From assembly GCA_947169985.1 (NCBI GenBank), contig CAMVRW010000007.1, forward strand, positions 1 through 22,466: a DNA stretch of 22,466 nucleotides, given 5' to 3'. The notes under the pieces were generated by a model, which was not told the origin of the DNA, did not search any database, and was given only the letters and a program-made list of their open reading frames with translations. Each line of letters begins with the position of its first letter. Positions within the stretch are counted from its first letter, which is position 1. This DNA comes from an uncultured Butyrivibrio sp. (GTDB lineage Bacteria > Bacillota > Clostridia > Lachnospirales > Lachnospiraceae). A program made the translations under genes and the position numbers. Positions 7,703-16,129 of the stretch are shown one piece after another.

Positions 7703-9217
7703 ATGTTAGAGAAGATAAGGAACTATTTCTTTCCGGTGATCGATGACGAAGTCAGAGAACTGATGGATAAGAACAGCACGAGAAATATAGAGCGAATCTC
7801 TATTGTCGTGGCTATCTTTGAGTCCATTACGCTGACTTTGTTTGTCGTGACCAGAAAGAGCCTGGGAAGAAACGAATGGATAAGCATTTACAGTGTGCTT
7901 TTCTGCATAGTAACCTGTCTTGTAGGCTTTTTTGCTACAAGGGCACTTCTGAAAAAACCATCCATGAATCATTTACAGGTAGTGGCAGTTAATGCTATCT
8001 ACTATATGCTCATGTCAATCTGGGCTGTACTGGCATCTTATCGCCGATATCAGGAAGGAGAACAGATACTGACTTTCTATGCGGTGGAGATCATGCTGGT
8101 CTGTTTTATTGTCTTTAAGCCCTGGGTTAGCGCCATAGCTACACTGTTTTCGTATGGTTTCCTGTATGCGTTTCTATATAGAATAGACGGAGCTGCAGGG
8201 ATACATGTCATAAATTATTGTGTTCTGATGATAGTTTCAGTCACCGGAATGGTGATTCGTTTTCACTCCCTACTCCGGGCTTCCAGAGCTGTTGTTCAGC
8301 TTGAGAAAGCCAAAGATATGGAAATCCAGGACAAGGTAAATATCCTTCAGGCTATTGCTGATATCTATGATCAGGTTAATCTGATCGATTTCATAGAAGG
8401 AACAGAGATTTCTGTCAGAGACAAGGATCCGGTGAGGCGCAGCATCGATCTTGGTTCCCAGAATCACACCGCTTTAAGCAGGAGACTCAGAGAAAAAATA
8501 ATGCCGGATCAGCTTGAAGACTTTATAGAGTACACCAACATCTCAACTGTCAGATCCAGACTTGCAGGGAAAAAGCTTCTTAGTAAAGACTTTGTTGATA
8601 TGGGTGAAGGATGGTTCAGAGCCCAGTACATTCCCGTGGAAGTAGATGAAAATGGTATTCCTACACAGATTGTCTTTACCACACGAAATGTAAATGGCGA
8701 GAAGATGCGTGAGGAGCACCTTATCAGAATTGCCATGACAGACGAGCTTACCAGGTTGTTTAACCGTAGAAGCTACGAGGAAGACCTGAATAAAGAGATA
8801 GAAAAAGGGCTTGATAAGGATTTTGTCATTTTATCAGCTGACGTTAATGGGCTTAAGATGGTCAACGACACCAAGGGACATGCAGGGGGCGATGAACTGA
8901 TAAAAGGTGCAGCAGAATGTCTTTTAATGGCTATTGGTGGTAAGGGGAAGGCTTACCGAACAGGTGGAGATGAGTTTGTAGCGATCCTCCACACGGACGA
9001 TCCAAAGGACATATGTGAAGATGTGGAAACCCTGGCAGGAAGATGGCGCGGAAAGTATTCGGATAAGTTATCAATCTCAATCGGCTATGCTTCCTACGTT
9101 GATAATCCTGACATGACAGTCCATCAGCTGGAGAAGAAGGCGGACGACGAAATGTACCAGTCAAAAGCCAGATATTATGAAACAAATGGAATCGATCGAA
9201 GAGTCCACAAAAGGTAA
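7703..9217 (+). CDS. Membrane diguanylate cyclase (GGDEF domain)
   Basis: A 504-residue protein that should make c-di-GMP from two GTP at the cytoplasmic face. Residues about 28-190 hold five or six hydrophobic spans. Residues about 205-335 form a linker that may be PAS-like (DFVDMGEGWFRAQYIPVE). The GGDEF domain starts at DELTRLFNR (from residue 347), with the catalytic loop RTGGDEFVA (GGDEF at 421-425) intact. The RxxD product-inhibition site is missing: the positions 9 and 6 residues before the GGDEF motif are both Gly, so feedback inhibition at the usual I-site is not expected. There is no EAL domain. The start is ATG 7703 with AAAGGA 7 bases before it; an ATG at 7695 hits a stop after four codons. 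It is the first gene of the plus-strand signalling block. Confidence 0.9.
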   Translation: MLEKIRNYFFPVIDDEVRELMDKNSTRNIERISIVVAIFESITLTLFVVTRKSLGRNEWISIYSVLFCIVTCLVGFFATRALLKKPSMNHLQVVAVNAIYYMLMSIWAVLASYRRYQEGEQILTFYAVEIMLVCFIVFKPWVSAIATLFSYGFLYAFLYRIDGAAGIHVINYCVLMIVSVTGMVIRFHSLLRASRAVVQLEKAKDMEIQDKVNILQAIADIYDQVNLIDFIEGTEISVRDKDPVRRSIDLGSQNHTALSRRLREKIMPDQLEDFIEYTNISTVRSRLAGKKLLSKDFVDMGEGWFRAQYIPVEVDENGIPTQIVFTTRNVNGEKMREEHLIRIAMTDELTRLFNRRSYEEDLNKEIEKGLDKDFVILSADVNGLKMVNDTKGHAGGDELIKGAAECLLMAIGGKGKAYRTGGDEFVAILHTDDPKDICEDVETLAGRWRGKYSDKLSISIGYASYVDNPDMTVHQLEKKADDEMYQSKARYYETNGIDRRVHKR

Positions 9218-9229
9218 TTATATAAAAGT

Positions 9230-9261
9230 CATGGTATAATTATTTATGAATAATTGCCATG
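9230..9261 (+). promoter_or_regulatory. Extended -10 promoter embedded in a 32-base imperfect palindrome
   Basis: TG-G-TATAAT (9232-9240) is a perfect extended -10 box, the same as that before the cyclase gene. It is overlapped by a dyad: AATTATT (9238-9244) and AATAATT (9249-9255) around a TATG centre, framed by CATGG (9230-9234) and CCATG (9257-9261). The dyad covers the -10 box and the expected start of transcription, the usual place for a repressor operator. It would drive the peptide gene and the genes after it. Confidence 0.55.
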
Positions 9262-9322
9262 GATGAATCTGGTTCGTATAAAACTATCAGAAAGTCATTT
9301 TTCTTAGGTGGAGGCCAGACAT

Positions 9323-9508
9323 ATGAGCGAGATCAATAAATTAAATGAAAAGGAACTTAATATAATTGCCGGGGGCGAAGCCGTAGAGATACCTCCAGGA
9401 ACACAGATTCCCGGATATGCTACGAGGCGAGATAATAATGGAGGTCTTAGTGGCTATGCTCCTACACAAGATGACATTCTAAAATATTATGAGAAAAAAA
9501 GGCACTAA
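9323..9508 (+). CDS. Small peptide precursor with a double-glycine leader
   Basis: A 61-residue product. The first 18 residues, MSEINKLNEKELNIIAGG, match the double-glycine leader consensus position by position: Leu -12, Glu -8, Leu -7, Ile -4, Gly -2, Gly -1. Such leaders are cut by C39-peptidase ABC exporters (bacteriocins, ComC/BlpC pheromones) when the core is exported. The predicted core (43 residues) begins EAVEIPPGTQIPGY, has two GYA units (GYAT, GYAP) around a charged RRDNNGG stretch, and ends in KYYEKKRH. It has no Cys, so no disulfide or lanthionine is possible. No C39 transporter or modifying enzyme lies in the window. ATG 9323 is preceded by GGAGG (9310-9314) at 8 bases. The gene overlaps the phosphatase start by 20 bases. 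Whether it is a signal, a bacteriocin or something else is unknown. Confidence 0.75.
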   Translation: MSEINKLNEKELNIIAGGEAVEIPPGTQIPGYATRRDNNGGLSGYAPTQDDILKYYEKKRH

Positions 9509-11192
9509 AAAAAAGAAACCTCTACAAAGATTGACGATTAATGCTATTCTTATGGTTTCAGCAAGTCTTTTGTTAATAGTTGGAAGCATAGGATTTGCAC
9601 TTAACATCGCAACATCTATTCAGGGATATAAGAGAGAGACAACTCACAGTTTGGAGTTTGCTCTCTCTATTCTTGATGCCAATTTCGTGGAGTATATCTG
9701 CGACGAAGTGAGAAGCACTTATGATCAGGTGGAATCTGAAGGTCTTGACGATCCCTTTTCAAAGGAATACATGGACAGGTTCGCCTATCTTATCAATGAT
9801 GATTTTTGGGTTTCAAGAGCGGTTATGGAAAAGGCTGTGGATTATGCCCAGTTAGATAGTGTTGCTATAGTAATTCCGGATGAAGAAAGACATCGTATTA
9901 TCTATGTCATTGATGGCTATGATCTGGAACATGCTTATGCGCCGGGACAGTGGATTCGCACAGATATTCCAGGGCAGGATAGCCTCGAAACAATAGAGAA
10001 GATAGCTTCTTCTGATGCTTCCATGATTTTTGGATATGGTGACGTCAATGGATGGATAGCCACTAATTACGTAAAGCTCTATGATAAAGAAGGAAATTTT
10101 ATCGCTTATGTAACAGGCGATATTTATATAAATGATTTTGTAAAAAGTGTTGCCAGGAACTTTATCTTTTTCCTGCTTGCACTTTTGATGCTGGTGATCC
10201 TTACAGCCGTTATCATTTCTTTTGTCGCTAAAAGAAATATCATTGATCCTATCAATTTACTGGCAGAGTCTGCCTATGAATATACCAAAAGAGATAAGAC
10301 TGCTGAGGAGGTGACTGAGACCTTCTTTGAGAACAGGTCTATGGGAGCATCCCTGGAAATGGATACTCTGGGCCGGACCCTTTCCGACATGGAGAAGGAT
10401 ATAAACGAGACCATGCGTAGGATCAGGGAGATGACTTCTGAGAAAGAACGTCTTTCAGCGGAGATGTCCCTGGCCACCAATATCCAGGCAGGTGTTCTTA
10501 AGACTGATTTTCCTGCATATCCTGACAGGCATGAATTTGATATCTTTGCATCCATGACTCCAGCCAAGGAGGTTGGTGGTGATCTCTATGATTTCTTTTT
10601 GATAGACGACGATCACCTGTGCATGGTAGTGGGTGATGTTGCAGGCAAAAGTGTGCCAGCAGCTCTTTTCATGATGATCACGACCATCATTATCAGAAAT
10701 GTTGCGACCATGGAGAAGAGCGTTTCCCAGATCATGAAAAAAACAAATCAGCAGCTCTGTAGGAACAACAAAGAGTTTTTGTTTGTTACTGTGTGGCTTG
10801 GAGTTTACACTATCTCTGAGAGAAAGCTGACCTTTGCCAACGCCGGTCATGAGAACCCGGTTATCTTTAGAAAGTCCGAAGGAGAGTTTGAGTTCTATAT
10901 CACAAAGCATGATCCGCCCCTTGGTATTGATGAAGATATGGAGTTTTCAGAGGACACCGTTGACCTGGCTCCCGGCGATAAGTTTTTTGTATATACAGAC
11001 GGCGTAGTGGAGGCTACAAGGGGAGATGATGTGCTGTATGGCAATCAGAGACTCCTTAGCTGTCTGAATGCTAACGCTTCGCTTCAGGTAAAAGAGCTAT
11101 TAGGCGTGGTGGAAGGTGACGTGGGTAAGTTCATAGAGGGTGCGCCACAGTTTGATGATCTTACTATGCTTTGTCTTGAAGTGCTAACGTGA
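9489..11192 (+). CDS. Membrane sensor SpoIIE/PP2C-type serine phosphatase with HAMP-like linker
   Basis: A 567-residue protein. A hydrophobic segment at about 18-38, an extracytoplasmic sensor of about 180 residues, a second membrane segment at about 225-246, then a HAMP-like linker and coiled coil lead to a PPM/SpoIIE domain from about residue 335. Metal-binding and active-site motifs are present: EVGGDLYDFF (D365), VGDVAGKSVPAALF (D383), ANAGHENP, YTDGVVEA (D504) and QFDDLTML (D556, D557). RsbU-type enzymes of this kind dephosphorylate anti-sigma-antagonist proteins; no STAS or anti-sigma partner lies in the window. The ATG lies inside the peptide gene and has no ribosome site, and a TAA at 9480 blocks any longer start. 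Translation therefore probably depends on ribosomes finishing the peptide gene. Confidence 0.9.
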   Translation: MRKKGTKKKKPLQRLTINAILMVSASLLLIVGSIGFALNIATSIQGYKRETTHSLEFALSILDANFVEYICDEVRSTYDQVESEGLDDPFSKEYMDRFAYLINDDFWVSRAVMEKAVDYAQLDSVAIVIPDEERHRIIYVIDGYDLEHAYAPGQWIRTDIPGQDSLETIEKIASSDASMIFGYGDVNGWIATNYVKLYDKEGNFIAYVTGDIYINDFVKSVARNFIFFLLALLMLVILTAVIISFVAKRNIIDPINLLAESAYEYTKRDKTAEEVTETFFENRSMGASLEMDTLGRTLSDMEKDINETMRRIREMTSEKERLSAEMSLATNIQAGVLKTDFPAYPDRHEFDIFASMTPAKEVGGDLYDFFLIDDDHLCMVVGDVAGKSVPAALFMMITTIIIRNVATMEKSVSQIMKKTNQQLCRNNKEFLFVTVWLGVYTISERKLTFANAGHENPVIFRKSEGEFEFYITKHDPPLGIDEDMEFSEDTVDLAPGDKFFVYTDGVVEATRGDDVLYGNQRLLSCLNANASLQVKELLGVVEGDVGKFIEGAPQFDDLTMLCLEVLT

Positions 11193-11264
11193 TATGGAAT
11201 ATAATTAATTCTGTAGCAGATTTTTTCGGGGATTCTAAGTTCTGAAATATAGGGGTAGGAACGT

Positions 11265-14200
11265 ATGAAAAAATGGAAAATCTGGCAGATTATACTGTTT
11301 ACTACTATGTGCGTGGGTTTGAACTTGGGAGGGAAGTTCTTGTCCGTTAAGTTGGAATGGCCTTTTTGGGCTGATTCCTTTGGCACGGCGCTTTGTGCTT
11401 ACATCGCCGGGCCTTTCTGTGGCGCAGTAGTAGGTTTGACCGGTAATCTTGCCTACAGCGTTGTCAATCCGATCTCGGCTGCCTATTCTATCACCAGCAT
11501 TGCCCTGGGCATTATCGTTGGTATGGCGGCTAAGAGAAAATGGTTTGATCATTTCTACGGCTTTATGATGGCCGCTTCTTTAGCTATGCTCACAGCACTG
11601 GTGGTTTCGGTGCCTGTGAATCTTACTTTTACCGATGGAAGAACAGGAAACATTTGGGGAGATGGGATAATCAATTACTTTTTGGAAAGGGAATGGCCCA
11701 TCTTTATTTGCTGCGTACTGGGACAGCTGGCAATTGAATTTGCCGACAAGGTCCTTACTATTGCAGCTGTTTATGTTGTTGTGCTTTTAAGGAAAGCCAG
11801 GAAGGAAGATGCAAAAGATAAGGCAATACAAAGAGGTAGTACTGTTGGAACAGCTCTTTTCCTGATCCTGTCTCTTAGCCTTGCCTTTGAGATGCCTGTA
11901 AAAGCACAGGAAACAGTACATGATACGGTAGACTTTAATGATTATGTCCAGAGCGTATTTAGCAGTAACAACGGACTTCCCTGTGGCGAAGCCAATGACA
12001 TTGTCCAGACCAATGATGGTGTCCTTTGGATCGGAACCTATGCGGGCTTGTATCGTTATAACGGCCGTGAGTTCAGATGGATCGATGGGTATGAGACTGT
12101 AAAGAATGTAAACTGTCTCTATGTTGATGAAGAGGGACGTCTTTGGATAGGCACCAATGACAATGGCCTTGCAATTGTTATCCGTGAGCAGGTGGTCAAT
12201 GTCATTGATCAGTCCGGCGGGCTTCCATCCAATTCAGTAAGAAGTATCATCCGTGCAACTGACGGATATTATTATATTGGAACTTCAGGCAGTCTTCAGG
12301 TTCTTGCCATGAACAATGGTCTTAAGATTGCTAACACTCTTGAAGAGATCAATTATGCGGATAGTATAGCGGCAGATGATGATGGTCATGTGGCAACCGT
12401 TACTTCGAGTGGGGAACTGTTCCTGCTGAAGAGAGGAGAGGTCCTTGACAGTTTTCAGCTTCCTGATGGAGAGGATGTTTACAACTGCTGCTCTTTTGCT
12501 CCGGATGGAACTCTGATGGTGGGAACATCAACGAATCGTATCTATAGCTTCAATGTTTCTGAGGACAGGCTGGCTCGAAAGACTGTCAGGGTATGCGAGT
12601 ATGTAAATCATATCAATGAGCTTTATTATATTAACGATGACACTCTGTTCATCTGCGCTGACGACGGTGTTTCTTATCTTGATACCGCAGGATCTCATCG
12701 CCTCAACACAAACGATTTCAATAACTCCATCGATAATATGATATACGACTATCAGGGCAACCTTTGGTTTACATCCTCAAGGCTTGGCCTTTTAAGACTG
12801 GCCAAATCACCCTTCAGAGATGTTTACGGTGCTGTTGGTCTGGAGCGAAAAGTTGTCAACGCTATTGTTTCATGGCAGCGCTGCTATTACATTGGAACCG
12901 ACAAAGGCCTCGATGTTGTGGATAAATCAGGCCACACCCAGATCACCAATGATCTTACCGAGGAGCTTGACGGAAAAAGAATTCGTTGCATGTATGTAGA
13001 TGAAAAGAATCATCTGTGGGTATGTACCTATGGCAGCGGCCTTATAGAGTATTCTCCTAATGGGGAGAAGTGGTCTTACAATGCGGATAATGGAAGCTTC
13101 GGAAACAGGGCCAGAATTGTTACAGGTCTTTCCGATGGAACCATATTGGCAGCAGGTGATACAGGTATCAGTTATATCAAGGATCATGAGATAGTGAATA
13201 CCATAAGCAATGAGGATGGCCTTATCAATTCAATGATCCTGACCCTGACAGAAAGAGCAGATGGCACAATCCTGGCAGGTACCGATGGTGACGGAATCGC
13301 AGTTCTGAAGAATGGAAAAGTTGACCGTATGCTTACCAGAGATGATGGACTTAGCAGCGGTGTTATCCTAAGGACTGTTAAGGATCCAAAAACTGAGGGA
13401 GTGTTTATAGTTACCAGTAACAGCCTTTGCTACCTTGATCCTGAAGGGACTATAAGAGTTCTGGATAAATTCCCTTACTTTAACAACTATGATATCTGGG
13501 TTAAGGATGAGGACACACTTTTTGTTATGTCCAGTGCAGGAATCTATGTGGTGGAACGTGATGAGCTGGTGGAAGGAGGAGAGATCGCCTGGGAGCTTCT
13601 GGATGCGAGAAGGGGACTGGGAACATCTCTTACAGCCAACTCCTGGAACTACTACAACGGAAACGGTGAGCTTTTCCTTCCTTGCGACACAGGTGTTTAT
13701 ATCATTGACGTAGAAAAGTACAACACGGATGCCCGTTCTTACAGAATGCAGCTGGCATCTGTTCGTCTGGATGGTGTGCTTCAGCCTATGGCCCGAATGG
13801 GAGCAATTACAGTGGGACAGGGAGTAAGCCGTGTGGAACTGTCACCGGAGATCCTTAACTACACTATTCAGGAACCAAACGTTGGATATCTTCTTGAGGG
13901 ATATGATAACCAATGGACGATAGTTCCTCAGAACAGCCTTAACAATATCATTTACGTTAACATTCCTTCCGGAGAGTACACCTTCCGTCTGGCAATTTTT
14001 GACAGCGCAGGAGAAAAAGTTCTGGAGGAAAGAAGCTTTGAGTTGGTTAAGGAAGGCGAATTTTATGAGCAGCCAGGCTTCACAGCATATATGCTTATTA
14101 TCCTGTCACTGTTCATCATATGGTTCACCTGGATGATTGTTCAGAGACAGATTAACCAGCAGCAGATCAAGATCAACATGGCCAATGAGACAGTAATGGC

Positions 14201-14918
14201 TATTGCGAACGCAGTCGATGCTAAGGATGTAAGAACTAACCAGCATTCAACCAGGGTTGCTGAATACTCAGTGTTGATCGCTCAGGAAATGGGCTGCTAC
14301 AAATGGTGGCAAAGAGACAAGTTCCTGTCCAATCTTCGCAAGGCTGCCCAGATGCATGATATTGGAAAGATCGCTATTCCAGATGGCGTACTTAACAAAG
14401 TGGGAAGGCTAACCGATGAAGAGTATGCCAAGATGAAGTCCCATGTTGTGAGTGGAGCAGAGATTTTAAAAGACTTTACACTGGTTGAAAACGTAGAGGA
14501 AGGCACCAAATACCATCATGAAAGGTATGATGGAAAGGGTTATCCGGAGGGCCTTAAGGGGGAAGAAATACCTCTTTATGCAAGGATCATTGGTGTTGCG
14601 GATGCATTTGATGCCATGACTTCCAACCGTGTATACAGAAACCACATGGATACAGACTATGTAATGAATGAGATGAAACGTGGCCGTGGAACACAGTTTG
14701 ATCCGAATGTTCTGGATGCTTTCATCAGACTTGTTGAAAAAGGTGTAATAAATCTGGATGCGCTTTATGCCCAGAGGCGAAGCGAAATCCAGCAGGCAGA
14801 TCACGATGCACAGGAGGAACTGTCAAGGAGAGTAGAGGAAGACAAGAAGATCCAGGAAGCTGAAATGAAGGATCAGGATAATAATGATCCGGAGGATGAG
14901 AAAGGAGCTGACCTATGA
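11265..14918 (+). CDS. Membrane sensor: ECF S-component-like domain, beta-propeller, Y_Y_Y domain, HD-GYP phosphodiesterase
   Basis: A 1217-residue multidomain protein. Residues about 1-180 are a six-span module resembling an ECF transporter S component (GGKFLSVKLEWPFWADSFG, AGPFCGAVVGLTGNLAYSV). After a span at about 193-213 come propeller repeats of the two-component-regulator type (VLWIGTYAGLYRYNG, RLWIGTNDNGLAIV, LWVCTYGSGLIEYS) to about 820. A Y_Y_Y domain (about 835-925) and a span (about 936-958) follow. The cytoplasmic HD-GYP domain has HD at 1031-1032, HH at 1084-1085 and GYP at 1092-1094, all intact, so c-di-GMP hydrolysis is expected. The order matches hybrid two-component sensors, with HD-GYP in place of the kinase. 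A charged coiled tail ends the protein. It overlaps the BMP lipoprotein gene by 4 bases (ATGA). Confidence 0.85.
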   Translation: MKKWKIWQIILFTTMCVGLNLGGKFLSVKLEWPFWADSFGTALCAYIAGPFCGAVVGLTGNLAYSVVNPISAAYSITSIALGIIVGMAAKRKWFDHFYGFMMAASLAMLTALVVSVPVNLTFTDGRTGNIWGDGIINYFLEREWPIFICCVLGQLAIEFADKVLTIAAVYVVVLLRKARKEDAKDKAIQRGSTVGTALFLILSLSLAFEMPVKAQETVHDTVDFNDYVQSVFSSNNGLPCGEANDIVQTNDGVLWIGTYAGLYRYNGREFRWIDGYETVKNVNCLYVDEEGRLWIGTNDNGLAIVIREQVVNVIDQSGGLPSNSVRSIIRATDGYYYIGTSGSLQVLAMNNGLKIANTLEEINYADSIAADDDGHVATVTSSGELFLLKRGEVLDSFQLPDGEDVYNCCSFAPDGTLMVGTSTNRIYSFNVSEDRLARKTVRVCEYVNHINELYYINDDTLFICADDGVSYLDTAGSHRLNTNDFNNSIDNMIYDYQGNLWFTSSRLGLLRLAKSPFRDVYGAVGLERKVVNAIVSWQRCYYIGTDKGLDVVDKSGHTQITNDLTEELDGKRIRCMYVDEKNHLWVCTYGSGLIEYSPNGEKWSYNADNGSFGNRARIVTGLSDGTILAAGDTGISYIKDHEIVNTISNEDGLINSMILTLTERADGTILAGTDGDGIAVLKNGKVDRMLTRDDGLSSGVILRTVKDPKTEGVFIVTSNSLCYLDPEGTIRVLDKFPYFNNYDIWVKDEDTLFVMSSAGIYVVERDELVEGGEIAWELLDARRGLGTSLTANSWNYYNGNGELFLPCDTGVYIIDVEKYNTDARSYRMQLASVRLDGVLQPMARMGAITVGQGVSRVELSPEILNYTIQEPNVGYLLEGYDNQWTIVPQNSLNNIIYVNIPSGEYTFRLAIFDSAGEKVLEERSFELVKEGEFYEQPGFTAYMLIILSLFIIWFTWMIVQRQINQQQIKINMANETVMAIANAVDAKDVRTNQHSTRVAEYSVLIAQEMGCYKWWQRDKFLSNLRKAAQMHDIGKIAIPDGVLNKVGRLTDEEYAKMKSHVVSGAEILKDFTLVENVEEGTKYHHERYDGKGYPEGLKGEEIPLYARIIGVADAFDAMTSNRVYRNHMDTDYVMNEMKRGRGTQFDPNVLDAFIRLVEKGVINLDALYAQRRSEIQQADHDAQEELSRRVEEDKKIQEAEMKDQDNNDPEDEKGADL

Positions 14919-16108
14919 AGAGAGAAAAAATCATAACATCTCTGACGTGTCTGGTGCTTCTTATTATCTTCGTTGGTTGCTACCGGATCATAAATCCATC
15001 GGTTGCCAAAAGCTCCCTGAAGATTGGTTTTGTCTACGACAATGACGAGAGCACACCTTATACCTATAATTTTTCACTTGCAAAGGATGCGGTGGAAAAG
15101 AAATATGGAGAGCAGGTAACTATACTGACCTGTAGTAATGTTCTTGATGATGAGATGGAAGAACCTTTAAGGGAACTGGCGGATGAAGGCTGCGACATTA
15201 TCTTTTTTAACGGTTACAGTGAACTGGTAAAAGAGCTGGCTCCTGAATATCCAAAGATCCAGTTCTGCCAGACTTCATATATGGACATGAACGGAGTGAG
15301 TGTCCCGGATAATTACCACACCTTCAAGGGCGAGGCTTATCAGGGGCGATATGTAAGCGGAATTGCAGCAGGCAAAAAGATTGCCCAGATGATCTCGGAT
15401 GGTGTTATTACTGAAGATAAGGCATTAGTTGGCTTTGTTGCTGCTTTCCCTACATCAGAGGTTATTTCCGGATATACAGCTTTTATTCTGGGGGTTCGCA
15501 GCGTAGTCCCAACAGCAAGGATGGAGGTCAGCTACACCAATACCTGGAGCAGCTATGCTCATGAAAAGAGTGCAGCAAAGAAACTTATTGAGGACGGATG
15601 CGTTGTGATCTCTCAGCATACCGATACCATTGGCCCGGCTATCGCCTGTGAAGAGGCATCAGAGACCGGTCGGGTTTACTTTGTGGGCTACAACCAGAGT
15701 ATGTCAGAGGTTGCACCGGGAACATCACTGGTAACCTCAAGGATATGCTGGGAACCCTATATTCTATCAGCTGTTGAGGCGGTGATGGCAGATAAGAAGA
15801 TAGAAACTGTCGTACAGGGACGTATCCACGGAAATGACGTTTCAGCAGGTTTTGAAAAAGGCTGGGTTGAAATGGTGGATCTCAACCAGCAGATAGCAGC
15901 TCTGGGAACCCAGGAAGCCATGGATAGTGCCATAAATCGTTTTAAGCGTGGAAATGGCGACTTTGTATTCAAGGGAGATTATATCGGAGTGAACCCAGAC
16001 AATCCATCGGATACCTGGGATCTTAATAAGCCCTATATTGAGAATGAAAATACATCATATCCTTTGTTTAATTACATTCTTTCTGATATTATATCTATCG
16101 TGGAATAA
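14915..16108 (+). CDS. BMP-family (PnrA/Med-like) ligand-binding lipoprotein
   Basis: A 397-residue protein. The N-terminus is a lipoprotein signal, with hydrophobic LTCLVLLIIFVGC giving Cys at about residue 22. The rest follows the BMP/periplasmic-binding fold: LKIGFVYDNDE, DIIFFNGYSELV, YQGRYVSGIAAG, KALVGFVAAFPTSEVISGYTAFILG, ISQHTDT and YFVGYNQSM. Known BMP proteins bind purine nucleosides and usually sit beside ABC permease and ATPase genes; none is present here. The start codon overlaps the stop of the HD-GYP sensor (ATGA), with AAGGAG about 8 bases before it. This suggests the lipoprotein presents a ligand to that sensor. The ligand could be a nucleoside, by family only. Confidence 0.85.
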   Translation: MKREKIITSLTCLVLLIIFVGCYRIINPSVAKSSLKIGFVYDNDESTPYTYNFSLAKDAVEKKYGEQVTILTCSNVLDDEMEEPLRELADEGCDIIFFNGYSELVKELAPEYPKIQFCQTSYMDMNGVSVPDNYHTFKGEAYQGRYVSGIAAGKKIAQMISDGVITEDKALVGFVAAFPTSEVISGYTAFILGVRSVVPTARMEVSYTNTWSSYAHEKSAAKKLIEDGCVVISQHTDTIGPAIACEEASETGRVYFVGYNQSMSEVAPGTSLVTSRICWEPYILSAVEAVMADKKIETVVQGRIHGNDVSAGFEKGWVEMVDLNQQIAALGTQEAMDSAINRFKRGNGDFVFKGDYIGVNPDNPSDTWDLNKPYIENENTSYPLFNYILSDIISIVE

Positions 16109-16129
16109 GAAAGGATAGATTAAACAGAT

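Noticed and set aside
9259..9339. 26-residue open frame starting in the palindrome and overlapping the peptide start
   Set aside because: It has no ribosome site and starts almost at the presumed transcription start; the peptide frame has a perfect ribosome site and an interpretable product.
9323..9508. Lanthipeptide or disulfide bacteriocin
   Set aside because: The core has no cysteine and no modifying enzyme lies nearby, so only the double-glycine export call is kept.
11265..11810. Separate ECF transporter S-component gene
   Set aside because: The reading frame continues without interruption into the propeller and HD-GYP parts, and no ECF ATPase or T component is adjacent.
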